NCBI GenBank assembly: GCA_041645555.1
Contig: JBAZPX010000002.1
Coordinates: forward strand, 1-64,000
DNA length: 64,000 bases
Direction of reading: 5' to 3'
Source: JAQTRU01 sp041645555
GTDB lineage: Bacteria > Patescibacteriota > Patescibacteriia > Patescibacteriales > JAQTRU01
In this document: positions 41,402-48,878 of the stretch, piece after piece
How positions within the stretch are numbered: the first letter of the stretch is position 1
Layout: every line of letters begins with the position of its first letter
Notes under the pieces: generated by a model
Database searches by the model: none
The model's input: the letters and a program-made list of their open reading frames with translations, nothing else
Told to the model about the DNA's origin: nothing
Position numbers and translations under genes: made by a program

Positions 41402-41446
41402 TTAAAACAAAAACTCAAGGAGCAAGCCAAGCAAATCGGCTGGCGG
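41402..41446 (+). pseudogene. Orphan leader fragment of the exported family
   Basis: 45 bp identical to 40647-40691 (start of member 3, from TTAAAACAAAAACTC to GGCTGGCGG). It has no start codon in place and no continuation; the sequence diverges at once into GCTTGCC. A remnant of a fourth array member or of a recombination event. Confidence 0.75.
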
Positions 41447-41467
41447 CTTGCCAAAAAGGTAAAAATT

Positions 41468-41496
41468 TTGTAAGATAATAAGGTAGAAATTATAAT
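41468..41496 (+). promoter_or_regulatory. Promoter after the array
   Basis: TTGTAA, 17-bp spacer, TATAAT, 12 nt before the ATG at 41509, so a very short leader. Confidence 0.65.
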
Positions 41497-41508
41497 AAAA
41501 CAAAAAAT

Positions 41509-42258
41509 ATGAAAAACAAAAATCAAGACCAAAATTCCGATTTTTTCAATGATTTTGGCGATGACCAGGGAACAAAGGGCGGCTTATTGGACGAGGGAGA
41601 AGAGCTTGACCTTGAAGCAAGAGGTTTTTTGCTTGAACCCGAAGAAGGTAAAAAAAGCAAGAAAAAAGAGAGGAAAGAGAAAGACCATGAAAAAGTAGTT
41701 ATTAGCCGGGCCAAAGTTATTCTTATAAAAAGACTGCTGGAAAATGTTAAGGAAAATAACGATAAGCTAGTAGAAATCCTGTCGGTTTTAGCCCCGGGCG
41801 ATGAAGAGACCCGCATTGGCATCAGCCAAATAGGAGAGGAAGCTGAAGATGACGAAATCACGCCCCAGTCCGGGGAAGAGGCCGGAAAAATTATTGAGGG
41901 AGTTTTTGACGGGGAAAATATGATCGGTCCGGACGGAAAGCAATACAGCGTGCCGGCTAATTACGCTTCCAAATCTAAATTAGTGGAAGGCGATATTTTA
42001 AAACTTACTATAACCAATAGCGGTACTTTTATTTATAAGCAGATCGGGCCGATTGAGAGAACGAGAGTGTTGGGAGAGCTAAAGAAGGACAATGACGGCG
42101 ATTTTTTTGTAGAATCCGAAGGGGTAAAATGGCGTGTGCTTCCCGCCAGCGTAACATATTTTAAGGGCAATCCGGGCGACGAAACCGTTATTTTAATTCC
42201 GAAAACCGGAGAAAGCAAATGGGCGGCGGTGGAGAATATAATCAGGAAAAGGGAGTAG
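41509..42258 (+). CDS. Conserved CPR protein of unknown function
   Basis: A 249-aa soluble protein. Residues 1-60 are acidic then Lys-rich (GKKSKKKERKEKDHEK). A helix follows (AKVILIKRLLENVKENNDKLVEIL). From about 125 comes a beta-rich domain with GVFDGENMIGPDGKQYSVPANYASKSKLVEGD. I recall this block as conserved across Parcubacteria without known function. The beta domain looks like a small OB/SH3-type barrel, by pattern only. It stands before dnaX with its own promoter. Confidence 0.75.
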   Translation: MKNKNQDQNSDFFNDFGDDQGTKGGLLDEGEELDLEARGFLLEPEEGKKSKKKERKEKDHEKVVISRAKVILIKRLLENVKENNDKLVEILSVLAPGDEETRIGISQIGEEAEDDEITPQSGEEAGKIIEGVFDGENMIGPDGKQYSVPANYASKSKLVEGDILKLTITNSGTFIYKQIGPIERTRVLGELKKDNDGDFFVESEGVKWRVLPASVTYFKGNPGDETVILIPKTGESKWAAVENIIRKRE

Positions 42259-42310
42259 TTTTTGTATGTCGGATATTAGATGCTAGTTTTTAGCTTTTAG
42301 AACTATTTAT

Positions 42311-42346
42311 AAAAACCACGTATTTCCGGGAAGGTCGTGGTTTTTT
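42311..42346 (+). terminator. Terminator before dnaX
   Basis: AAAAACCACG and CGTGGTTTTTT; perfect stem with T run. Confidence 0.88.
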
Positions 42347-42352
42347 GTATCC

Positions 42353-42380
42353 TTGATTTATTCTAATTTAATGGTAGAAT
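42353..42380 (+). promoter_or_regulatory. dnaX promoter
   Basis: TTGATT, 16-bp spacer, TAGAAT preceded by TGG. The leader is about 60 nt, AT-rich. Confidence 0.6.
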
Positions 42381-42448
42381 GTAAAAGTAATAGGAGGTTT
42401 CCAAAACCTATTTTTAGTTTTTTATTTTTTATCTTTTATTTTTAAAAA

Positions 42449-44035
42449 ATGGCGACATTATATAGAAAATACCGGCCGCAAAATTTTGCGGAAATGGTCG
42501 GGCAAAACCATATCAAGGTGACGCTGGAAAACGAAATTCAATCCGGCCGGATTGCGCATGCTTATCTTTTCTGCGGACCCAGAGCCGTGGGCAAAACGAC
42601 TTTAGCCCGGGTGATTGCCAAGGCGGTTAATTGCTTAAAAAGAAAAGAAGGGGAGAGCGAACCGTGCAACCAATGCGAAATTTGCGAAGAAATAACGGTT
42701 GGCCGGAGTCTGGATATTATGGAAATAGACGCGGCTTCCCATACCGGTGTGGATAATGTTCGGGAAAATATTATTACTTCGGCCCGCACCGCCCCTTCCC
42801 GCTGCAAATATAAGGTCTTTATCATTGATGAAGTCCACATGCTTTCTATTTCCGCTTTTAATGCCCTGCTTAAAATCATTGAGGAGCCGCCGGCTAATGT
42901 TATTTTTATCCTCTGCACCACCGAAATCCACAAAGTCCCGACCACGATTATTTCCCGCTGCCAGAGGTTCGATTTCCGGCGGATAGGCGTTAATGACGTA
43001 GTCAGAAAATTAAATTATATTGTAAGCAAAGAGGGGATAAAAATAGATAAAAAAATTCTTGAGTCAATCGCCAGAAAATCTGAAGGGTATATGCGCGACG
43101 CGGAAGGGCTTCTCGGCCAGATAGTTTCTATCGGTGGCCGGGAAATTACGCAGGAAGAAGCGGATTTAGTCATACCGCGAAGCGATTTGGACGAAATTAT
43201 TAACCTCATTGGCTATTTAATTAAAAAAGATGCGGCCAATGCCGTAAGGTTAACCAATAAACTAGTGGACGAAGGGGTTAATTTGTCCGCCTTTATCTCC
43301 GACTTAATTGAAGTTTTAAGGAAAATAATGCTTGATAAAATCAGCGCCGGCAACCTGGCGCTGGAATTCGGCGAAACTTTAGAAATAAAAATTAACGAGG
43401 TTTCACGCGAGCTTACCTTAGAGCAGCTTACTTTTTTTATAGAGAGATTTATAAAAGTAAAGAATGAATTAAGAGATAGCTTTATCGCCCAATTGCCCAT
43501 GGAACTGGCTATTACCGAACTTTGCCTGGTTAAAGAAGCGGCTGCCGCCAGAAACGTCCCGGTTGCCCCAAAATCATTTTCCGGAGCGGCCGTAAGGCCG
43601 ATTTCTAACCCCGGAGCCGCCTCGGCTAACATGAGTTTAGAGGAAATAAAAAACCGCTGGCATGAAGTTTTAGCCCGGGTAAAACAGCATAACCATTCCT
43701 TATCCTTTATCCTCCGGGTCTGCCAGCCCCAGGACATAGCCGGCTGCGAGCTCTGCCTGGCTTTTAAGTATAAATTTCACAAAGACAGAGTAAGCAATAT
43801 CCAGGTAAAGGGATTAGTAGAAAATATTTTATCTGAAGTTTACGGCCAGCCTCTTTCTATCCGGGCCATAATTGATGAGAGTTTAGAGATAAATGGCGGG
43901 CAGGGGAATGGCCAGGGGGTTGAAACTGAAAATTCCGGTCCGGAGCTAAAAGACGCGGAAAGCGCCAGCAAACCGGAGAACGGCAATATGTTAAATGACC
44001 TGTTAAAAACTTTCGGCGGAAGGATTGTGAAATAA
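42449..44035 (+). CDS. dnaX: DNA polymerase III gamma/tau subunit
   Basis: A 528-aa clamp-loader ATPase. Walker A FCGPRAVGKTT (41-51) has Ala where Gly is usual. Zinc-site Cys are at 62, 73, 76 and 79 (CNQCEIC); Walker B reads VFIIDEVHML; sensor 1 and the SRC Arg finger lie in CTTEIHKVPTTIISRCQRFDF. The C-terminal about 150 residues are a shortened tau-like region. It is part of the replisome. Confidence 0.95.
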   Translation: MATLYRKYRPQNFAEMVGQNHIKVTLENEIQSGRIAHAYLFCGPRAVGKTTLARVIAKAVNCLKRKEGESEPCNQCEICEEITVGRSLDIMEIDAASHTGVDNVRENIITSARTAPSRCKYKVFIIDEVHMLSISAFNALLKIIEEPPANVIFILCTTEIHKVPTTIISRCQRFDFRRIGVNDVVRKLNYIVSKEGIKIDKKILESIARKSEGYMRDAEGLLGQIVSIGGREITQEEADLVIPRSDLDEIINLIGYLIKKDAANAVRLTNKLVDEGVNLSAFISDLIEVLRKIMLDKISAGNLALEFGETLEIKINEVSRELTLEQLTFFIERFIKVKNELRDSFIAQLPMELAITELCLVKEAAAARNVPVAPKSFSGAAVRPISNPGAASANMSLEEIKNRWHEVLARVKQHNHSLSFILRVCQPQDIAGCELCLAFKYKFHKDRVSNIQVKGLVENILSEVYGQPLSIRAIIDESLEINGGQGNGQGVETENSGPELKDAESASKPENGNMLNDLLKTFGGRIVK

Positions 44036-44077
44036 CAGTTAATAATTGACTTTTAACAATTAACAAAATCATTCAGG

Positions 44078-44128
44078 GATCGCCCGCCTTCGTCCCGAAA
44101 CTTCGGGACTTCGGCGAGGCGGGTCTAA
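44078..44128. repeat. Nested GC-rich palindrome
   Basis: CCCGCC-TTCG-TCCCGAA-act-TTCGGGA-CTTCGGCGA-GGCGGG, a hairpin within a hairpin between dnaX and tRNA-Gln. Same style as other GC-rich palindromes here. Confidence 0.65.
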
Positions 44129-44218
44129 TAGCCAGCCTTCGCTAAAGCTACGGCTTGGTAAATATAAGATGGAAATAATAACTAGATAAAAAAATAATTA
44201 AAAATAAAACATAACCAT

Positions 44219-44289
44219 TCGGGGATCGTCTAATGGTAGGACATCAGGTTCTGGTCCTGAGTATCGAGGTTCGAATCCTTGTCCCCGAG
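44219..44289 (+). tRNA. tRNA-Gln(CTG)
   Basis: A complete cloverleaf: acceptor TCGGGGA/TCCCCGA, D-arm with TAATGGTAGGA, anticodon stem TCAGG/CCTGA with loop TTCTGGT (anticodon CTG), T-arm with GGTTCGAATCC, discriminator G. The 3' CCA is not encoded. The last 20 nt plus CA recur 127 bp downstream. Confidence 0.93.
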
Positions 44290-44418
44290 CACAGAAAGTT
44301 TAGCCCCAAGTTTGGGGCGAAACTTTATGAGTTTGTGGGATGCGGCGAGAACCTCTCCCCGTAAGGCCGTTAGGGCCGAATCGGCACCGAGGAGTCTTCG
44401 AATCCTTGTCCCCGAGCA
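44270..44418. repeat. Duplicated tRNA-Gln 3' end (att-like direct repeats)
   Basis: A 22-nt direct repeat beginning TTCGAATCCTTGTCCCCGAG occurs at 44270-44291 inside the tRNA and at 44397-44418. The 105 bp between carry a hairpin (AAAGTTT/AAACTTT with CCCCAA/TTGGGG) and no ORF. This is the pattern left by tRNA-targeting integration, or a partial tRNA duplication. Confidence 0.7.
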
Positions 44419-44453
44419 TAAAATTGGTGTTATAAATAAATAAGAAAATAAAT

Positions 44454-44789
44454 ATGCCCATCATTTTAACTGACGAAAATTTTGAAAAAGAAATCCAAAG
44501 GCCGGACAAAATGGTCTTAGTTGATTTTTATGCGACTTGGTGCGAGCCCTGCTCTATACTGGCGCCGATTTTAGAAAAATTGGAAAAAGAATTTGAGGAA
44601 AAAATTGTTTTACTAAAAGCTAATGTTGATGATACCCAGCTTAATGCCCAGAAATTTCAAGCGGATCGTATTCCGAGAGTAGTCCTATTTAAAAACGGCA
44701 AGCCCATAAGCGCTTTTACCGGGCTTATACCCGAATCCGCTATTAGGGAATGGCTGGAAAAAATGGTTCAAGGCAATATGCCGTCTTAA
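44454..44789 (+). CDS. Thioredoxin-like protein
   Basis: A 111-aa thioredoxin fold: VLVDFYATWCEPCSILAPIL with the redox pair Cys30/Cys33, and a cis-Pro in DRIPRVVLF. The active site is WCEPC instead of WCGPC; Glu in the dipeptide should shift the redox potential. It is followed after 4 bp by an FTR-like gene, its likely reductant. Confidence 0.93.
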   Translation: MPIILTDENFEKEIQRPDKMVLVDFYATWCEPCSILAPILEKLEKEFEEKIVLLKANVDDTQLNAQKFQADRIPRVVLFKNGKPISAFTGLIPESAIREWLEKMVQGNMPS

Positions 44790-44793
44790 TTAT

Positions 44794-45048
44794 ATGGAAG
44801 AAATAATTAAAAATTATTCGGAATATGCGGAGAAAAATGGTTTTCACTTGAATCCGGACGGAAAAACCGTTGCCAGAGTGATAAATGGATTATTGGAAAA
44901 TGAAAAGAAAAAAGGCAAAAGATACTGCCCTTGCCGGGGATTAAGCGGAAACCAGGAAGAGGACTTAAAAAAAGTCTGCCCTTGCGCTTATCATAAAGAG
45001 GAAATTGCCAAAGACGGCAGATGCTATTGCGGGTTATTCACAAAGTAG
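44794..45048 (+). CDS. Ferredoxin-thioredoxin reductase catalytic (beta) chain-like protein
   Basis: An 84-aa protein with three Cys-x-Cys motifs: CPC (45-47), CPC (62-64) and CYC (77-79, in CYCGLF). This is the hallmark of the FTR catalytic subunit, in which a 4Fe-4S cluster sits beside a redox disulfide. Plant-type FTR has CHC as the last motif; here His is Tyr. It lies 4 bp after a thioredoxin, suggesting a ferredoxin- or other Fe-S-dependent thioredoxin reduction route. Confidence 0.85.
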   Translation: MEEIIKNYSEYAEKNGFHLNPDGKTVARVINGLLENEKKKGKRYCPCRGLSGNQEEDLKKVCPCAYHKEEIAKDGRCYCGLFTK

Positions 45049-45056
45049 TTTAAAGT

Positions 45057-46016
45057 ATGAAATTTTTTATAAAAAAGACAGCTTGGTGGGTTTTATATTT
45101 AGTGGCATTTTTATCATTCTGTTTTGCCGTTAAATATTTTTCGGAGAAGAATTTAGTTTCCGCTTTTATCGTTTTTCCGATTTCAATGCTGGCTTACACA
45201 ATTCTTATAATGAAAGACATAAAATTTCTTGGCTGGTTATCTTTTTTTACCATGGCTGGGGCGTCTTTCATGATATTCGCCGTTACGGGCGAACAAGTTG
45301 ATGGCGCTTTCCCGAGCGGTCCGGACGAAAGAACGTTTTTATTGGCCTTTGCGCTAATTCTCTCTTTCCTTCTTTTTAACTCTATCTTTTGGGCTAAAAC
45401 AAAACGAGGCTGGAAGAAAGCGATAGCTTTGATTTTTATAGTCTTATCGGTTTTATATTCATTGCTATTCGGGCTAAGCTCCCCGACCTATTATCAAAAT
45501 TTTATCTACACGCGGATCTTTATATTAATTCTTCTTATTCTTAGCATTTTTTTAATTAAAAAAGGCGGAAAAGTTCAAAAAATTCTGGGGATTTTAGGCA
45601 TATTTTTATCAATAGGCGCGCTCCTTTTAAGCGCCTTGCTGTTTGCCGGCCGGACCTATCCGCTTGAAGAAAAAGAGAGAGGAGAAGTTATCGCTTTTCT
45701 TGAACCGAAAGCCAAAGAAATGTTTGATTACTATAATAAAGAAGATTATAATAATTTTTGTAAATATTGCGGGTCGCAATTAAAGTATCTTTTTGTTACA
45801 AATATTTCTCCCTTGATAGAAAGGAGAAAAGCATCCGGCCCGTATACGGACTTTGGCGAACCCAAAGTTAAGCGCGAAATGGGCCGTTATTATGTGGAAT
45901 ATCCCGTAAAATTTCAAAATGCAGAAAATCTTTTCTATATAACGTTCGTGCTGGAGAACATTTCTCCCGACGCCACTATCTTTGGGTTTGAAATTTCTGA
46001 CAAGCAAGAGCAGTAA
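45057..46016 (+). CDS. Polytopic membrane protein with C-terminal soluble domain
   Basis: A 319-aa protein with about seven or eight transmembrane helices up to about residue 210, then a soluble domain (KEMFDYYNKEDYNNFCKYCGSQLK) about 110 residues long, presumably extracytoplasmic. I do not recognise the family. It is 8 bp after the FTR-like gene, so probably in the same operon. Confidence 0.68.
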   Translation: MKFFIKKTAWWVLYLVAFLSFCFAVKYFSEKNLVSAFIVFPISMLAYTILIMKDIKFLGWLSFFTMAGASFMIFAVTGEQVDGAFPSGPDERTFLLAFALILSFLLFNSIFWAKTKRGWKKAIALIFIVLSVLYSLLFGLSSPTYYQNFIYTRIFILILLILSIFLIKKGGKVQKILGILGIFLSIGALLLSALLFAGRTYPLEEKERGEVIAFLEPKAKEMFDYYNKEDYNNFCKYCGSQLKYLFVTNISPLIERRKASGPYTDFGEPKVKREMGRYYVEYPVKFQNAENLFYITFVLENISPDATIFGFEISDKQEQ

Positions 46017-46049
46017 AATAAAAAAAATTAAAATAATAATCTTACGCAT

Positions 46050-46991
46050 TTGCGCAAAGAATACCAAAAAATATCGGACTTATATAATTTAGGCCTGATA
46101 AAAAATGTTGCCTGCTTGCGCCAAGGGCTTATCGTTCCTAAAGCAGTTATAGAAACGCCAAAAGGGAAGTTTATAGTTTCCCAACATAAATTATCAAACA
46201 AAAAAAATATCATCAGTAAATCCGAAACGTCTCTGCGATACGAAATCAGTTTGCTGGGAACTTTAAAAGATTTGCCTGTCCCGCATTACCTAAAGTCCGT
46301 TAATAATAAATTTATAGAAAAATTTGGTGATCGCTGGCTGACTGTAAATAAATATATCGAGGGTAAAAACCCGAAAACGATAACTCCGGCTATGGCCCGC
46401 CAATTAGGCAGTTTTCTCGGAAGTTTTCATAGAAAAGGCAGAAACTTTAAAAAGATAATAAAACAAAGACGGAAATTCTATGATTTAAACCCGAAAGTGA
46501 TGAGGGAAATGCACTCTTCTGTTAAAAGGCAAAAAAACAAAAAATTAAGGGCGGTAGTGGAAGAAGTAAAAGCTGGGGTAATAGAAAATTTTCCGCCTCC
46601 TAAATTACCGACTGGACCGATACACGTTGACATAAAACCGGAAAACGAACTTTTTTTCAAAGGAAAATTAACAGGAATCGTTGATTTCGGTAATTTTTAC
46701 ATCGGCACCTTGATGGTTGATTTAGGCAAAACCATAATGTGGAATTGCTGCCGGAACAAAAAAATTGATAAAAAACTTTTAAAAGAATTTATCAAGGGCT
46801 ATGGAAGCAAGAGAAAACTAGGGCTGAAAGAAACCCTCTATTTAAAAAAATCAATCCTTTACGCCATTTACAGCCATATCTGGGTGGATTTATACCATAT
46901 ACCCTTCAAATACGTGCCAGAATCCTATGTTTTGTCTTTAGTTAATAATTTTTTGCCAGTAGCGAGGAAGATTATTTTAGAGGCCAAATAA
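46050..46991 (+). CDS. Aminoglycoside phosphotransferase / homoserine kinase-like protein
   Basis: A 313-aa kinase of the APH superfamily, starting at TTG (LRKEYQKISDLYNLG). The catalytic loop is HVDIKPENELF and the metal motif GIVDFGNFYIG; the N-lobe has GKFIVSQHKLS and EISLLGTLKDLPVPH. It most resembles type II homoserine kinases (ThrB2) in layout, but no threonine genes are present, so the substrate is open. Confidence 0.8.
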   Translation: MRKEYQKISDLYNLGLIKNVACLRQGLIVPKAVIETPKGKFIVSQHKLSNKKNIISKSETSLRYEISLLGTLKDLPVPHYLKSVNNKFIEKFGDRWLTVNKYIEGKNPKTITPAMARQLGSFLGSFHRKGRNFKKIIKQRRKFYDLNPKVMREMHSSVKRQKNKKLRAVVEEVKAGVIENFPPPKLPTGPIHVDIKPENELFFKGKLTGIVDFGNFYIGTLMVDLGKTIMWNCCRNKKIDKKLLKEFIKGYGSKRKLGLKETLYLKKSILYAIYSHIWVDLYHIPFKYVPESYVLSLVNNFLPVARKIILEAK

Positions 46992-47006
46992 ATTTTATTT
47001 TTTGTC

Positions 47007-47048
47007 AAAAAAACCGCTTAGAGGACTTGTGATTGTCCAAATAAGCGG
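47007..47048 (-). terminator. Terminator of small minus-strand gene
   Basis: On the minus strand CCGCTTA...GGAC / GTCC...TAAGCGG, followed by seven T. Confidence 0.85.
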
Positions 47049-47068
47049 TATTTGCTTCTCCCGGTAAA

Positions 47069-47263
47069 TTACGGCCTTTGCATTTCAGGGCCCTGCCACG
47101 GGAGATCGTGGGGATCATGTTGAGGGCGGAAAGGCCCGCCCCGAGGAGCAGATGTGGGGTTGTGCTGAGGCGGAAAGGGGTGCAAAGAGACGGCGAGATC
47201 AACACCTTTTTTGCCCACTTCTCCACCCTGATTTTTGGTTGCGGTAGCTTTTTTGTTATCCAT
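47069..47263 (-). CDS. Small Pro/His-rich hypothetical protein with strong SD
   Basis: A 64-aa protein starting MDNKKATATKNQGGEVGKKG. The C-terminal half is rich in Pro and His (PFPPQHNPTSAPRGG, RPQHDPHDLPWQGP) with a partly repeated QH(N/D)P unit. The start is set by AAGGGAGGTACGATG, and a leader hairpin CCTTT-CACAAA-AAAGG covers part of the SD. A terminator follows the stop. Other frames here lack an SD. Function is not recognised. Confidence 0.65.
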   Translation of the reverse strand: MDNKKATATKNQGGEVGKKGVDLAVSLHPFPPQHNPTSAPRGGPFRPQHDPHDLPWQGPEMQRP

Positions 47264-47332
47264 CGTACCTCCCTTTTTTGTGAAAGGTTGAATTTTATTG
47301 GATTAAAATATTTTAGTATAAAATTAATTTGC

Positions 47333-47361
47333 TGTCAAGAGGAACAAATTTATGTTATAAT
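47333..47361 (+). promoter_or_regulatory. Promoter giving a leaderless mRNA
   Basis: Weak -35 TGTCAA, 17-bp spacer, TATAAT in TGTTATAAT. The -10 ends 6 nt before the ATG at 47368. Confidence 0.6.
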
Positions 47362-47367
47362 CAAGGC

Positions 47368-47838
47368 ATGAGCAGAGAATTGCGACAATCAATTTTAATT
47401 TTTTGCCTCTTGCTTCTTTTCTGGGCAAGCGGAGCCGTAGTTGATACGGCTTTGTGGGGGCATGAAACTTACCGCACGCCAGACTGGCTAGTTAAAAATC
47501 TGCATTTATTCTGGCTGGTTTTAAATCAATTTTTATTGCCCTTGCTGGTTTTACTGGTCATAAAGCCGAAATTAAATACCCTGATTTTGTATTTATCCGC
47601 TTCCTTTTCCGGCAGCGTTTTATGGGATTTAATTTATTCCGCCTTAACGCGCGGAGAACTAATCAGTAATAGCCTGGAAAGATGGTTTACGCTTGATTTT
47701 TTAAATTTGGTAATCGGGATAGGGGAATCACAGGCAATTTATTTTCATATTTTCCGGCTCTTAGCAAGCGCCGCGCTATTTTACTGGCTGTATCGCCGTT
47801 TAAAAAAAGAGCATTTTGTTTCTAATCAGAAGATATGA
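47368..47838 (+). CDS. Small polytopic membrane protein
   Basis: A 156-aa protein from MSRELRQSILIF; the longer frame from 47329 would start upstream of the -10 element and is rejected. It has four or five hydrophobic helices with FCLLLLFWASGAVVDTALWG and WDLIYSALTRGE. Family not recognised. It lies upstream of a membrane protein and rodA. Confidence 0.65.
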   Translation: MSRELRQSILIFCLLLLFWASGAVVDTALWGHETYRTPDWLVKNLHLFWLVLNQFLLPLLVLLVIKPKLNTLILYLSASFSGSVLWDLIYSALTRGELISNSLERWFTLDFLNLVIGIGESQAIYFHIFRLLASAALFYWLYRRLKKEHFVSNQKI

Positions 47839-47844
47839 TAAAAT
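47816..47844 (+). promoter_or_regulatory. Promoter inside the end of the preceding gene
   Basis: TTGTTT, 17-bp spacer, TAAAAT (with TGA before it), 10 nt before ATG 47855. Confidence 0.5.
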
Positions 47845-47854
47845 ATTACTAAAT

Positions 47855-48787
47855 ATGGGGGAAGAAAACTTACAAAACAAAAGTCAGGAAAAGGAAGCAA
47901 GTATAAGCCGTTATCCGTCTAACAAAAAACTAGCTTTGGGGTTATGGCTGATTGAGAATAGGAAAAAATTCAGAGCAGCTTTGGTTATATTTCTCGCCTT
48001 AGTAGCCGGGGTTTCCTGGTCTTATACGATTTACGGCTTTGCTTATTATCTTGCCAAGGGAATGAATGAGGACGAAATTTTAGCCAGGCAGATTGTCCAA
48101 GACCAGGTGGTTGGGCATGATTATATTTTAAAACTGGCGCCAACGGACCTTATTTTTTCCTCGCCGCAAATTTTTAAGGGCAATGAAGATAAATATGATT
48201 TTTTAGTAGAAATAAAGAACCCTAATTTAAGGCACTGGGCGAGTTTTAGCTATTGCTTTTTTGCCAACAGCAAAGAAGCGGATTGCGGCGAGAGTTTTAT
48301 TCTCCCCGAAGAGACAAAAATCGTTTCGGCTTTGGCCAAAACTTTTAAATCAAGGCCAACCATAGCGACTTTTTCCGTAAAAAAAATTACCTGGTTAAGG
48401 GTTAACCCGCGCCAGTTTCCCAACTGGGAAAATTTTCGCGACGAGCATCTTAATATTGCCGTGGAAGGCGTAAAATTCACCCCGGCCGCGGAAAGCGGCT
48501 TGTCGGAAAAAGTAAATTTAAATAACCTGGAGTTCACTATTACCAATAAAACCCCGTTTAATTACTGGGAAGTCCCTTTTAATATTCTTCTTTACCGGGG
48601 GAGTTCAATCAGCGGCCTAAACAGGTATACCGCCTTAGAATTGATGTCAAGAGAAAAGCGCAAGGTGGAGATGAGCTGGCTGGGCGGCTTAAGCGCTTCT
48701 GATGATATAAAAATTGTTCCGGAAATTAATATCTTTAAAGATGGTATTTATATTAAATACGAAGGAGGAATAGGGGAGGAGAAATAG
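47855..48787 (+). CDS. Membrane-anchored protein of unknown function
   Basis: A 310-aa protein from MGEENLQNKSQ. It has a cytoplasmic N-terminus of about 45 residues, one transmembrane segment (FRAALVIFLALVAGVSWSYTIYGFAYYL), then a large external beta-rich domain with paired Cys (YCFFANSKEADCGESF) and NLEFTITNKTPFNYWEVPFNILL, which resembles a CARDB/Ig-type fold. Conserved in CPR by impression; no function assigned. Confidence 0.7.
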   Translation: MGEENLQNKSQEKEASISRYPSNKKLALGLWLIENRKKFRAALVIFLALVAGVSWSYTIYGFAYYLAKGMNEDEILARQIVQDQVVGHDYILKLAPTDLIFSSPQIFKGNEDKYDFLVEIKNPNLRHWASFSYCFFANSKEADCGESFILPEETKIVSALAKTFKSRPTIATFSVKKITWLRVNPRQFPNWENFRDEHLNIAVEGVKFTPAAESGLSEKVNLNNLEFTITNKTPFNYWEVPFNILLYRGSSISGLNRYTALELMSREKRKVEMSWLGGLSASDDIKIVPEINIFKDGIYIKYEGGIGEEK

Positions 48788-48878
48788 AATGGGATAATTG
48801 GGATCCTTGGGATTCTTAGGATTATCTCAAATGTCTCAAAAATTCCAAGAGTCTCAAAAATCATACATACAACAACCA

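Noticed and set aside
41523..41861. Serine-rich minus-strand frame opposite the conserved CPR protein
   Set aside because: The Ser richness is the shadow of Lys/Glu codons of the real plus-strand gene.
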